DNA of 64,000 nt from GCA-016699445 sp964555055 (GCA_964555055.1 CAZKQW010000013.1:5118-69117); one strand, 5' to 3'. Counted from the stretch's first letter, positions 33,163 through 42,481 are shown. A program made the numbers and translations. The notes: generated by a model not told the origin, from the letters alone.

Positions 33163-35370
33163 TTATCGGCGGCGATCCCGACCGCCGCGATCTCCACGAC
33201 CGCCTCTGTCGCCACGATCTCCACGGTCAAAGGAGCGGCGAGGCCGTTCTTCCTTATCCCGGGGAGCCGGAGGCACATAGCCTTCCGGGGGAGTCATCGT
33301 TTCTTTACGCGACAAGGCGATCTTACCGTCGCCTTCGATGCGGATCACCTTCACGTCCACCTCGTCGCCCTCATTGAGGATGTCGCGCACTTGACCGACG
33401 CGTTGGTAGTCGATTTCGGAGATATGGAGCAGTCCATCGGTATTCGGCATGATCTGGACGAAAGCGCCGAAATCGGCGACTTTCACGACCTTACCTTTGT
33501 AAATTTTACCCAATTGGGGCACAGCCGTGAAGCTTTCCACCTTTTCGATCGCTTGCTTCAAGGCTTCGCCGTCGTTCGAATAGATATTCACCACGCCGTC
33601 GTCGTCCACTTCGATCTTCACACCGGTCTCGTCGATGATCCCGCGGATATTCTTTCCGCCTGGGCCGATCAAGGCGCCGATCTTTTCCTTGTCGATCGTC
33701 ATGCTGTGGATACGGGGGGCATATGGGGAAATATCGGCTCGGGGAGTTGATAAGGCTTCGTTCATCTTGCCCAAAATATGGAGGCGACCGACGCGCGCTT
33801 GTTCCAAGGCCGTGGTCAGAATCTCCTCCGTGACGCCGCCGATCTTGATGTCCATCTGGAGGGCCGTCACGCCTTGGGCCGTTCCCGTGACCTTGAAGTC
33901 CATGTCTCCCAAGTGGTCTTCATCGCCTAAAATATCAGAAAGGATGGCGACCTTGTCGTCCTCCTTCACGAGGCCCATGGCGATGCCCGCCACGGGGGCT
34001 TTAATGGGAACACCGGCGTCCATCAGCGACAAAGTGCCGCCGCAAACGCTGGCCATAGAGGAGGAACCGTTCGATTCCAATATTTCCGAAACCACGCGGA
34101 TAGCATAGGGGAATTTATCCTGAGCGGGCAGCATACGCGCCAACGCCCTTTCCGCCAGAGCGCCGTGCCCCACTTCGCGCCGACCGGGAGACCGCAAGAA
34201 CTTGATCTCACCCGTCGAAAACGGGGGGAAATTATAATGAAGCATGAAGTGCCGCTTCCATTCGCCCTGGAGATCGTCGATGATCTGCACGTCGTCTCCC
34301 GAACCCAAGGTCGTGGCGACTACGGCTTGCGTCTCGCCGCGCGTGAAAAGCGCCGATCCGTGGGCTCTTGGTAAGATACCGACTTCGCAGGAGATGGGAC
34401 GGATTTCGTCGAACTTGCGTCCGTCAATGCGCCTCTTCTCCTCCAACACCATTTTCCGCATTTGGACGTAAGAAATATCCTCCAAGATCGCGGAGACTTT
34501 CTTGGCGATGCCCTCTTCGTCCTTTTCGGGAACTTTCGCCGCCTTGACGTCCTGCTTGACCGCGCTCAACGCCTCGCCGCGCTTCGCCTTTTCGGGAATG
34601 CGCAGGGCTTGGGCGATCCTCTCGGTCGCCATTTTTTCCACGTCCGATTTCAATCCAGCGTCCATTTGCGGGCGGATGAATTCCAATTTCGGCGCTCCTG
34701 CCTTTTTCTGCAGCTCCTCTTGGGCGTCCAGCAAGGGCTGGATGGAGCGGTGAGCGTACAGGATGGCTTCGATGATCTCCTTTTCGGAGACTTGATCGGC
34801 GCCCCCCTCGACCATCACGATGGCTTTGCGGCTACCGGCCACGATTAAATCGATATCGCAATTTTCCGCCTCTTCAGGTGTGGGATTGCACTTCAGCTGT
34901 CCATTCACCCGACCTACGCGTACACCGGCGATGGGGCCTAGGAACGGCGCCTTGGAAATCATCAAGGCCGCCGAAGCTCCTAGCATGGCGAGGATATCGG
35001 TGTCGTTCTCCGTGTCTGCGGAAAGAACCGTCGCGATAATTTGGACTTCATTAGAAAATCCTTCGGGAAATAAGGGGCGGATAGGCCGGTCGATGAATCG
35101 ACTGGTCAGCGTCGCCAATTCCGTAGGGCGCCCTTCCCGCTTGAAGAAACCGCCAGGGATGCGTCCCGCGGCGAACATTTTCTCGACGTAATCGACGGTT
35201 AAAGGGAAGAAATCGATGCCTTCCTTAGGTTCGTTAGCGACGCACGCCGTGACGAGGACGATGCTGTCGCCGCAACGCACGGTGACCGCGCCGTCGGCTT
35301 GCTTCGCCAATTTTCCCGTTTCGATGGTGATGGTGCGGCCATCGAGCTCCGCTTTCACTACATGATGCAT
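33163..35370 (-). CDS. pnp: Polyribonucleotide nucleotidyltransferase (PNPase)
   Basis: 735 residues. Two RNase PH-like domains flank a helical domain; FFPLTVDYVEK and FSTGEIKFLRSPGRREVGHG mark them. A KH domain (GALIGPGGKNIRGI, near 575) and an S1 domain (GKIYKGKVVKVADFGAFVQI, near 630) follow. The tail after residue 700 is Arg-Gly-Asp rich (RGDRGG repeats), likely RNA or RNase E contact. It degrades mRNA from the 3' end using phosphate. A strong AAAGGAG site precedes ATG 35370. The long hairpin at 35523-35592 lies in its leader. Confidence 0.98.
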   Translation of the reverse strand: MHHVVKAELDGRTITIETGKLAKQADGAVTVRCGDSIVLVTACVANEPKEGIDFFPLTVDYVEKMFAAGRIPGGFFKREGRPTELATLTSRFIDRPIRPLFPEGFSNEVQIIATVLSADTENDTDILAMLGASAALMISKAPFLGPIAGVRVGRVNGQLKCNPTPEEAENCDIDLIVAGSRKAIVMVEGGADQVSEKEIIEAILYAHRSIQPLLDAQEELQKKAGAPKLEFIRPQMDAGLKSDVEKMATERIAQALRIPEKAKRGEALSAVKQDVKAAKVPEKDEEGIAKKVSAILEDISYVQMRKMVLEEKRRIDGRKFDEIRPISCEVGILPRAHGSALFTRGETQAVVATTLGSGDDVQIIDDLQGEWKRHFMLHYNFPPFSTGEIKFLRSPGRREVGHGALAERALARMLPAQDKFPYAIRVVSEILESNGSSSMASVCGGTLSLMDAGVPIKAPVAGIAMGLVKEDDKVAILSDILGDEDHLGDMDFKVTGTAQGVTALQMDIKIGGVTEEILTTALEQARVGRLHILGKMNEALSTPRADISPYAPRIHSMTIDKEKIGALIGPGGKNIRGIIDETGVKIEVDDDGVVNIYSNDGEALKQAIEKVESFTAVPQLGKIYKGKVVKVADFGAFVQIMPNTDGLLHISEIDYQRVGQVRDILNEGDEVDVKVIRIEGDGKIALSRKETMTPPEGYVPPAPRDKEERPRRSFDRGDRGDRGGRGDRGGRDRRR

Positions 35371-35522
35371 AAGACTCCTTTGTCTTTATGGTGGGAGACG
35401 CCAGTCTCCCGAAACCTCCCGGAGGAGGTCGTTTTTCTAATCGCGGTGTTTCCGGAAGATGGACAACTCCATTTTCAAGACTCGCTTGCTATGAACTCAA
35501 GTTATATTGATGGGTTTATTTT

Positions 35523-35592
35523 AGAGGACCACTGATAACTTATAATGAAGCATTAACACATTAATGCTTTCTTATAAATTATCAGATCCTCT
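35523..35592 (-). promoter_or_regulatory. Long stem-loop in the rpsO-pnp spacer, candidate RNase III site
   Basis: Arms of about 33 bases (35523-35556 and 35561-35592) pair with four mismatches or small bulges around the loop CACA; the inner part TTAATGCTT/AAGCATTAA and TTATCAG/CTGATAA are perfect. In E. coli a double-stranded leader at this place is cut by RNase III and lets PNPase repress its own mRNA. Sequence similarity is not implied, only position and shape. Confidence 0.8.
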
Positions 35593-35604
35593 CCTCTCAA
35601 ACAC

Positions 35605-35632
35605 ACCTGGGCTTACTTACGTAAGCCCAGGT
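35605..35632 (-). promoter_or_regulatory. Perfect hairpin overlapping the rpsO stop codon
   Basis: ACCTGGGCTTAC (35605-35616) and GTAAGCCCAGGT (35621-35632) are perfect 12-bp arms. The stem covers the last codons and stop of rpsO. No T-run follows on the minus strand, so it looks like a 3'-end stabiliser or pause site and not a full terminator. Confidence 0.75.
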
Positions 35633-35873
35633 CTTTCGTCACCTTTTGGTATCTTTCGCCGTTCTTGATTTTTAAGTAAGCCAAAAGACGCCGTCTTTGG
35701 CCGACTAACTTCAACAATCCGCGCCGAGACTGATGATCCTTCACGTGAGACTTAAAATGATCGGAAAGTTGGTTGATACGGTCCGTTAAAAGAGCAATCT
35801 GCACTTCGGGCGATCCCGTATCGGTCTTATGGACTCTGAATTTTTCGATCAGTTGTGTTTTTGCCGTTTCCAT
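35613..35873 (-). CDS. rpsO: 30S ribosomal protein S15
   Basis: 86 residues, normal length 88-89. FRVHKTDTGSPEVQIALLT, HFKSHVKDHQSRRGLLKLVG and RRRLLAYLK are the S15 landmarks contacting 16S rRNA. It is placed directly before pnp, as in most bacteria, and after rbfA with a 51-base gap. The site AGGAG precedes ATG 35873. Confidence 0.98.
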   Translation of the reverse strand: METAKTQLIEKFRVHKTDTGSPEVQIALLTDRINQLSDHFKSHVKDHQSRRGLLKLVGQRRRLLAYLKIKNGERYQKVTKDLGLRK

Positions 35874-35924
35874 CTCTAAACTCCTATTTCGATTGGGTAA
35901 ACTAACGTTATCTTTTTAGGTTAA

Positions 35925-36263
35925 TCAACTCATTTTTGTAAAAAGACCCTCGACCCGTTGGATCTCGTCACTGGTTTCATCATAAAAAAATTGCACTTGT
36001 GGGGTCTGTCGGAGTCGCAGTTTGGCGGCCAATTGCTTTCGAAAGAAGCCAGCTGCTTTATCCAAACTTTCCTGAATTTCACGCCTTTCATCCGCTGATA
36101 CGTTCGTTTCGTAATAAATCCGAGCTAAACCAATGTCCTTAGTCACCAAAACATGAGTAATCGCTATCTTTTGGATCAAAGGGTCGGTTACTTCGAATAC
36201 GATCAGGGAACTGACGCTGTAACGAATCTCCTCCTGAAGTTTTTCGATTCGATGGTCCGACAT
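35925..36263 (-). CDS. rbfA: Ribosome-binding factor A
   Basis: 112 residues, a single KH-like domain: HRIEKLQEEIRYSVSSLI, then ITHVLVTKDIGLARIYYET and RLRQTPQVQFFYDET. RbfA helps late 16S rRNA maturation. It starts three bases after infB ends. The next gene downstream is rpsO; truB, often placed here, is missing. Confidence 0.95.
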   Translation of the reverse strand: MSDHRIEKLQEEIRYSVSSLIVFEVTDPLIQKIAITHVLVTKDIGLARIYYETNVSADERREIQESLDKAAGFFRKQLAAKLRLRQTPQVQFFYDETSDEIQRVEGLFTKMS

Positions 36264-36266
36264 AAA

Positions 36267-38651
36267 TTACAGTTGTCCTGCGATTTCCTCTACCTGGAAA
36301 CACTCGATCTGGTCACCTACCTTGACGTCATTGTAGTTTTCGATTCCAATACCGCATTCCATGCCAGTCGTCACCTCGCGGGCATCGTCCTTGAACCGCT
36401 TTAAGGAACCAATCTTCCCTGTGTAGACGATGGCGTTATCACGTAAAAGGCGTACGGACGCCGATCTCAGAATCTTGCCATCCAGAACGCCGCAGCCGGC
36501 GATCGTCCCGACCTTCGAGACGGTGAAGACTTGCCTGACTTCGGCGCGTCCCAAATACTTCTCTTGATACGTGGGTTTCAAAAGGCCGGACATCGCCTTC
36601 TTCACCTCGTCGACGACTTCGTAAATGATGTTATAGCTTCGGATTTGAATCTTCTCCCTCTCGGCGAGCTCGCGGGCCTTTGCGTCGGGACGCACGTGGA
36701 AACCAAAAATAATAGCCTTAGAAGCGACGGCCAACATTACGTCAGACTCCGTCACGCCGCCAACCGCGCTGTGCAGTACCGTCACTCTTGCCTTATCCGA
36801 CGGGATCTTACCCAGGATTTCCTTCAAAGCTTCTACAGAACCCTGAACATCCGACTTCACAATGACGCGCAATTCAGGCAATGTACCCTCGGCGGCCTTC
36901 GCGTAGAGGTCTTCTAACCGTGTCGGCTGAGACGCCTGCAACTGCTTCTGCTCCTTGATCTTTTTGTTGCGGTGCTCGGCTAGCGAACGCGCTTCCTCTT
37001 CAGAATTCATCACATGGAATTTATCTCCGGCTAAAGGCACTTCGGAGAGGCCAAGAATTTCGACGGGCTTGGAAGGTCCCGCATCTTTAACCTGGTTTCC
37101 AAAGGAATCAATCAGAGCCCTTACCTTACCCATACCGGTGCCGGCCACCACGATATCGCCGACTCTGAGCGTTCCTTCTTGGACGATAACCGTCGCCACC
37201 GGACCACGCCCCTTATCCAAGCGGGCTTCAATGACTGTTCCCACGGCTTTTTTATTCGGGTTAGACTTCAAAGCTTGAACTTCGGCCTGTAAAGATACCA
37301 TTTCTAGCAATTCGTCGATGCCCTGCTTCGTTTTCGCCGATACCTTGACGAAAATCGTGTCACCACCCAGCTGCTCGGACACGAGTCCTTGTTCCATCAA
37401 ACCGCGCTCAACGCGGGCAGGATCGGCTGAAGGCTTGTCGATCTTGTTGACGGCGACGATCAAAGGTACGTTGGCGGCCTTCGCATGATGCACGGCTTCG
37501 ATAGTCTGAGGCATGACGCCGTCATCCGCAGCAACCACAAGAATAACGATGTCGGTGACTTGAGCCCCTCGGGCACGCATGGCCGTGAAGGCTTCATGAC
37601 CCGGAGTGTCTACGAAAGTAATCGGACCTTTGCTCGATTTCACTTCGTAGGCACCGATATGTTGGGTAATACCCCCAGCCTCACCTTCGGCCACCTGAGC
37701 ACTACGGATTGCGTCCAAAAGGGATGTCTTTCCGTGGTCAACGTGCCCCATGACCGTCACGATCGGAGGTCGAGCGACGAGCATTTCTTCCTTTTCATCC
37801 GTCTTCTGGTGTAAGTTCTCTAAAAATTCCGTTTCCTTGAACTCGACATTTTCCACCTCATAGCCGAACTCCTGAGCGACTAACAGCGCGGTATCAGAGT
37901 CTACCACTTGGTTAATTGTGGCCATGACACCAAGGACCATTAGCTTCTTCAACACATCAGAAGCCTTGACGCTCATACTATGGGCTAAGTCAGAAACGCG
38001 GATTGCGCCCTCGATGCGAATCACGCGCTTAATGGCTTTAGGCGTCGTGATCTCCGTTTTCTTGAATTCCTTGACGATAACCTTCTTCTTTTTCTTTGAG
38101 TTGCGATCCGGCTTGAAGACGCGCTCCAAGCGTTCTGGAGCGAACTCCATCAGCTCCGCAGCCTTCCTTAAACCACCCGCGCGGTCGATCATTTCCATCT
38201 CTAACTCGTCACGACTCTTACGCTTCGCGGGCTTGCGTAATTTATCTTTGGCCGCTGCGGCAGCAGCGGCTTCATCCTCAGGGGTTCCTGTTCCTTCCTT
38301 AGGGGGAAGAGTTCCAGGAATGCCCGGTCTCGCAAGAGTCGCCGTCGCAGGAGCCGGCCTCGGCTTGTCCAAACCCGTCCTCAAGACCGGACCACCGATG
38401 TGCGTTCCCGTTCTTGGAGGCATGATGGGTCGTGAAGCGATAGGTTTTTGGATGATTTCCGTCTTCACGGTAGTCGTCAAAACCTCTGGTTCACTGACTA
38501 GAGGCTTCGTTTCAACTACGGGGGCTGAGGCCTCTTCTACGGGGTCAACTACTGTCGCCGCGACATCCGCGGTCGGCGTTTCTACTTTCGCCCGCCGACG
38601 GATAATGGTCGACTTGACGCGTTTTTCTTCTACGCCTGCTTTTGATTCCAT
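36267..38651 (-). CDS. infB: Translation initiation factor IF-2
   Basis: 794 residues. A variable N-terminal region rich in Pro, Ala and Thr (1-145) with an Ala run at 128-134 is followed by an IF2-N-like module (about 215-270) and the GTPase domain: G1 GHVDHGKTS at 302-310, G3 DTPGHE, G4 NKID. C-terminal domains include the segment near GTIAGCGVLDGKI. It brings initiator tRNA to the ribosome. It lies in the nusA-infB-rbfA order. Confidence 0.98.
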   Translation of the reverse strand: MESKAGVEEKRVKSTIIRRRAKVETPTADVAATVVDPVEEASAPVVETKPLVSEPEVLTTTVKTEIIQKPIASRPIMPPRTGTHIGGPVLRTGLDKPRPAPATATLARPGIPGTLPPKEGTGTPEDEAAAAAAAKDKLRKPAKRKSRDELEMEMIDRAGGLRKAAELMEFAPERLERVFKPDRNSKKKKKVIVKEFKKTEITTPKAIKRVIRIEGAIRVSDLAHSMSVKASDVLKKLMVLGVMATINQVVDSDTALLVAQEFGYEVENVEFKETEFLENLHQKTDEKEEMLVARPPIVTVMGHVDHGKTSLLDAIRSAQVAEGEAGGITQHIGAYEVKSSKGPITFVDTPGHEAFTAMRARGAQVTDIVILVVAADDGVMPQTIEAVHHAKAANVPLIVAVNKIDKPSADPARVERGLMEQGLVSEQLGGDTIFVKVSAKTKQGIDELLEMVSLQAEVQALKSNPNKKAVGTVIEARLDKGRGPVATVIVQEGTLRVGDIVVAGTGMGKVRALIDSFGNQVKDAGPSKPVEILGLSEVPLAGDKFHVMNSEEEARSLAEHRNKKIKEQKQLQASQPTRLEDLYAKAAEGTLPELRVIVKSDVQGSVEALKEILGKIPSDKARVTVLHSAVGGVTESDVMLAVASKAIIFGFHVRPDAKARELAEREKIQIRSYNIIYEVVDEVKKAMSGLLKPTYQEKYLGRAEVRQVFTVSKVGTIAGCGVLDGKILRSASVRLLRDNAIVYTGKIGSLKRFKDDAREVTTGMECGIGIENYNDVKVGDQIECFQVEEIAGQL

Positions 38652-38667
38652 CGAGAGTATCCTTTAG

Positions 38668-40131
38668 TTAACCAACGACTTCCTTACAACTATCAATAAT
38701 TTGTTGAGCTTTCGCTTCGGGAATCCCCGTCTTTTGGGACAACTCATCTGAGCTGAATTGAGCGACCTGAGAAGGAAGCGTGATGCCCGCAGCCGCCAAT
38801 AATTCCAAAGTTTGAGGCCCAATTCCGCGAATGATCGACAATGACTTCTCGGTGGAACCATCCTCGACGATTGCTTCTTTTACCCCTTCCAATCGCTTCT
38901 TTTCGACGTAAACTTTGGCAGACTCTTGAATCTCCAAAATGCGGGCTTCGCCTAAACCGGGCAACTGGCCAAGTTGATCCAGGGAAGCGGCGGCGATTTC
39001 TTCTGGGCTTCGGAATGCATGACTGTAAAGTATCGTAGCCGTACCTTCATCGACGCTCAAACCTTCCACTAAAGTCTTCTTCGCTTTTTTAGACATCTCA
39101 TCCAGCTTAGACTCGCTATAAATGTCGATATTCCAACCTGTCAATTCAGCGGCGAGACGGACGTTTTGCCCTCTCTTCCCGATCGCGAGCGATAATTGGT
39201 CATCTGGGACTACGATCTCCATACTCTTATCCTTGTCATTGATGATGACGCGTGAGACTTCAGCCGGAGCGATGGCGTTACAGACGAACTTGGCGGTGTC
39301 CATATCCCAGTTGACGATGTCGATCTTTTCTCCCCGAAGTTCCTGAACCACGCTCTGGACGCGCGACCCTTTCATGCCGACGCAGGCGCCGACAGGATCG
39401 ACGTCATGGTCCCTGGAGTAGACGGCTATTTTGGAGCGGAAACCTGGTTCACGAGCGGCCGCTTTGATCTCGACGATCCCTTCTCCGATTTCGGGGACTT
39501 CCATTTCAAAGAGCTTGATCATGAAGTTCTTATCCCGGCGTGACAACACAAGCGAGGGTCCTCGCAAATTTTTCTGGATGGCCAGAAAGTAAGCCTGAAG
39601 GCGTTCGCCAGGCCGGTACTCCTCCGTGCGCACTTGCTCCTTGGGAGGGATAATCGCCTCCGTGCGGCCGAGATCGACGATGACATTTCCTTTTTCTACC
39701 CTGCGGATAATGCCGGTAATAAGCTCTCCCACTCGGTCCTTGTACTCCCCGTAGATCACATCGCGTTCGCCGTCGCGCACCTTTTGAATGATGACTTGCT
39801 TGGCGGTCTGCGCAGCGATGCGGCCTAAGAATTTATTGTCCAGCTTCTCACCAATGCTGTCGCCGATGGTTGCGTCAGGATCAAGCTCATGAGCTTCCTT
39901 CACCGTCACTTCAGTGAACGGGTTAGCCACTTCCTCCACGACGGTCCTGAATTGGAAAAGCTCCACTTCGCCCAATTCTTCGTTATAGCGAGCTTCGATC
40001 TCGCGCTCGTGGCCGTATTTTTTGCGGGCCGCCGTCAGCATGGCTGCCTCGATGGCTTCGATCAGCATTTCCTTGGGCAGGGATTTTTCCTTGCTCACCT
40101 GCTGGATGATTTGCGTCAGATTCTGTAACAT
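38668..40131 (-). CDS. nusA: Transcription termination/antitermination factor NusA
   Basis: 487 residues. The N-terminal RNA polymerase-binding domain (1-130) is followed by S1 (about 135-200), two KH modules with VDPVGACVGMKGSRVQSV and LAIGKRGQNVRLA, and C-terminal helix-hairpin-helix acidic repeats (about 350-487, QLPGLGEARILEIQ and IRGIGPQTLELL). NusA controls pausing and termination and may act on its own operon through the hairpin before rimP. Confidence 0.98.
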   Translation of the reverse strand: MLQNLTQIIQQVSKEKSLPKEMLIEAIEAAMLTAARKKYGHEREIEARYNEELGEVELFQFRTVVEEVANPFTEVTVKEAHELDPDATIGDSIGEKLDNKFLGRIAAQTAKQVIIQKVRDGERDVIYGEYKDRVGELITGIIRRVEKGNVIVDLGRTEAIIPPKEQVRTEEYRPGERLQAYFLAIQKNLRGPSLVLSRRDKNFMIKLFEMEVPEIGEGIVEIKAAAREPGFRSKIAVYSRDHDVDPVGACVGMKGSRVQSVVQELRGEKIDIVNWDMDTAKFVCNAIAPAEVSRVIINDKDKSMEIVVPDDQLSLAIGKRGQNVRLAAELTGWNIDIYSESKLDEMSKKAKKTLVEGLSVDEGTATILYSHAFRSPEEIAAASLDQLGQLPGLGEARILEIQESAKVYVEKKRLEGVKEAIVEDGSTEKSLSIIRGIGPQTLELLAAAGITLPSQVAQFSSDELSQKTGIPEAKAQQIIDSCKEVVG

Positions 40132-40165
40132 CGTCTTAACTCCTGATCCTTAACGATCCTTGGCT

Positions 40166-40612
40166 TCAGGCGGCGTCCAACTTCGCCTTTTCGATCAAAG
40201 CGAACGGCACCCGATAGGTTTTTCCGTCGATGAGGATCTCCACCTCATCGTTCTCGAACTTTTTCAAAACTCCCTTGTAATTTCGTCTTCCGTCAATGGG
40301 TTCGCGCGTCTTTAGAGAAGCCGTCTTTCCTAAATATTTCAGGTAATCGGCGGCCTTCACGAGGGGCCTGTTGATACCTGGGGAAGAGACTTCCAGGACA
40401 TACCGGTCGGTCACCGCCCCTTCGACGTCCAAAACGACGCCGACTTCCCGGGAAATTTTCTCGCAGTCACCGACGGTAACCCCACCTTCCTTATCGACCA
40501 ACAATCTTAAGATCCGCCGGCCATGCTCGAAGACGATCTTCCCTTCTACCCACTCGCAGCCGATGTCCCGCAGGATCGGCTCGGCCAATGCTTGAATCTT
40601 GTTTAGGTCCAT
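40166..40612 (-). CDS. rimP: Ribosome maturation factor RimP
   Basis: 148 residues from ATG 40612; a TTG at 40621 is an in-frame alternative but lies in the T-run of a hairpin. Two domains: the N-terminal part with GCEWVEGKIVFEHGRRILRL and VDKEGGVTVGDCEKISREVG, then VSSPGINRPL and the C-terminal SH3-like part. RimP acts in early 30S assembly. It is the first gene of rimP-nusA-infB-rbfA-rpsO-pnp. Confidence 0.94.
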   Translation of the reverse strand: MDLNKIQALAEPILRDIGCEWVEGKIVFEHGRRILRLLVDKEGGVTVGDCEKISREVGVVLDVEGAVTDRYVLEVSSPGINRPLVKAADYLKYLGKTASLKTREPIDGRRNYKGVLKKFENDEVEILIDGKTYRVPFALIEKAKLDAA

Positions 40613-40641
40613 AAAAAACAAATGGGCCTAAACAGGCCCAT
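40613..40641 (-). terminator. Terminator-like hairpin ending at the rimP start codon, possible attenuator
   Basis: On the minus strand ATGGGCCT and AGGCCCAT form an 8-bp stem with a 4-base loop (40622-40641), directly followed by TTGTTTTTT and then ATG of rimP. No space remains for a promoter or ribosome site downstream, so rimP mRNA must read through it. Confidence 0.75.
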
Positions 40642-40715
40642 AACGCACAGCTCCAGAAAAAGTCTCCGCTAGGTATCGGAAAAGATTTGGGATGTCTAAT
40701 GAAAAGTTACCTTCC

Positions 40716-41240
40716 TCAAAAAGGATTCTGTTTCCGAAATTGGCAAGGAAGAAGTGTAGAACCGGACGACCAGACCGCAAGTCTGGCGGCGCGCGCTTGA
40801 GCTTCTGCCTCTACGTAAGGACGAGGATCGTAATCGTAAAGCTTTTTGTCCTCCGAATAATCCCGACATTTGGGACGGTAATAGTAAGCTAAACCTTGCC
40901 GGATGAATCGCACCGCTACGTCTTCCCCATCGACGAAAATCTGTCCCAACACTCGGTTATATTTATCCAATCCCCGTCCCACCGGGCGGATCGCTACATC
41001 TCTGCCTTCGATCGCCTTTTTCAACTCCACTGTCGCCCACTTGCCGAACGCCTGTTTCTTCTCTGGTGCATCCATACCAATTATACGGACTCGGAACTTA
41101 ATCTGACCGTCGGTGGCGTCGAAGGTGTCTCCGTCAACGACGTGGATGACACGGTAAAGTTTGTCCGCAGCGCAAAGGGGAAACGAAAAAGAGAAATGAT
41201 TTAGGAAAAGAAAGACTAAGGCAACCGCGGCTTGTTTCAT
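40716..41240 (-). CDS. Secreted thermonuclease-like protein (SNase family)
   Basis: 174 residues from ATG 41240, which begins a signal peptide cleaved near CAA-DK; upstream in-frame codons are not part of the protein. The SNase fold shows HVVDGDTFDA with metal-binding Asp, RVRIIGMDAPE with Arg and Glu of the active site, and DKYNRVLGQIFV with the second Arg. It should cut DNA and RNA outside the cytoplasm, possibly for nutrient uptake. Two Cys near the C-terminus may pair. It follows the RNA helicase gene after ten bases. Confidence 0.9.
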   Translation of the reverse strand: MKQAAVALVFLFLNHFSFSFPLCAADKLYRVIHVVDGDTFDATDGQIKFRVRIIGMDAPEKKQAFGKWATVELKKAIEGRDVAIRPVGRGLDKYNRVLGQIFVDGEDVAVRFIRQGLAYYYRPKCRDYSEDKKLYDYDPRPYVEAEAQARAARLAVWSSGSTLLPCQFRKQNPF

Positions 41241-41250
41241 CGATAGTTCC

Positions 41251-42453
41251 CTAACGCCGTCTTCCTCGTCCGAAGGGCTTGATGTTCTTAAGCTCCACAT
41301 AGGGCTGAACTCCCGGCAACGTGCATCGTGGGATCTCCTGACCGATCGTCTTTTCGACGTCTCGGATCATCGGTTTGTCCTGCCAGGTGGCGATCGTCGA
41401 GACGAGACCGCTTGCGGTGCCGCGGGCCGTGCGGCCGGCTCGGTGGATGTATTCCTCCACCGACTCGGGCATGTCGAAATTGACGACGTGCTGGATGCCG
41501 GCGACATCGATGCCTCTCGAGGCGATGCCGGTCGCGACCATGATCCGGTACTGGCCTTTGCGAAATCCCTCCAACGCATCGACACGCTCGCGCTGCGTCC
41601 GGTCGGAATGGATGCGGGTCACGGGTTGGTTGGCTTTTTCCAGAGTCCGAAAGACCCAGTTCGCGTCGACTTTCGTCTGAGTGAAAACTAAGGTGCTGCC
41701 GGATTCCTGGTTTAAGAGAGCCAAGAGGCACGCCTGTTTATTGGCCGCATCAACCAAATAGAGCCGGTGAGAGATGCGTTCAGCCGCTTTTCCCTGAGGC
41801 AAAATATCAATGCGCGTGGGATTGTTTAAAAAACGCTGGGCCAAGCGCTCAATTGTGGGCGACATCGTCGCGGAGAACATCAGGGTCTGCCGCGCGCGCG
41901 GCAAGGCGTAGAGGATGTTTTCAATCTGAGGCAAAAACCCCAAATCCAACATATGGTCGGCTTCATCTAAAACCAATTCCTTGACTTTGTCTAAACGCAC
42001 ATTCCGTCGTTCCATGTGGTCCATTAAGCGTCCTGGCGTGGCGACGATAATGTCTGGGTGTTGACGGAGGGCGGCGATTTGAGGATTCATTTTCACGCCG
42101 CCAATGATGCACGCGGTGGTGAGGTCGTGATGCTTTCCAAACAAATCCAAGAACGCCTTCGTCTGCAGAGCGATCTCGCGCGTCGGACACAAAATGAGTC
42201 CCGTTGGGGAATGAGTCTCACCCTGGTCGTGGATCAAACGTTCGGCGATCGGGATGCAAAAAGCCGCCGTCTTACCGGATCCCGTCTGGGCAAGACCAAT
42301 GAGATCCTTCCCTTCCAAGGCATGGGGAATGACAACGTTTTGTATGGGCGTTGGGTTATGAAAACCCACTCCCTCAATGGCCCTGAGGATTTCCGGCGAG
42401 AGACCTAAAGTCGCGAAGGAAGGTGGCGTTTCTTGTAAGGCAGTTTCTGTCAT
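41251..42453 (-). CDS. rhlE: DEAD-box RNA helicase (RhlE/DeaD type)
   Basis: 400 residues, a minimal two-domain helicase. Q-motif FHNPTPIQ, motif I AQTGSGKT, motif II VLDEADHML, motif III SATMS, and motif VI HRAGRTARG are all present. The C-terminus is short (KPFGRGRRR), without a long RNA-binding tail. It remodels RNA in ribosome assembly or decay. It is divergent from folD and co-directional with the nuclease gene. Assignment to RhlE instead of another DEAD-box paralogue is tentative. Confidence 0.92.
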   Translation of the reverse strand: MTETALQETPPSFATLGLSPEILRAIEGVGFHNPTPIQNVVIPHALEGKDLIGLAQTGSGKTAAFCIPIAERLIHDQGETHSPTGLILCPTREIALQTKAFLDLFGKHHDLTTACIIGGVKMNPQIAALRQHPDIIVATPGRLMDHMERRNVRLDKVKELVLDEADHMLDLGFLPQIENILYALPRARQTLMFSATMSPTIERLAQRFLNNPTRIDILPQGKAAERISHRLYLVDAANKQACLLALLNQESGSTLVFTQTKVDANWVFRTLEKANQPVTRIHSDRTQRERVDALEGFRKGQYRIMVATGIASRGIDVAGIQHVVNFDMPESVEEYIHRAGRTARGTASGLVSTIATWQDKPMIRDVEKTIGQEIPRCTLPGVQPYVELKNIKPFGRGRRR

Positions 42454-42481
42454 GGGAGTGCCGCTAGCGGATTATTTCTTT

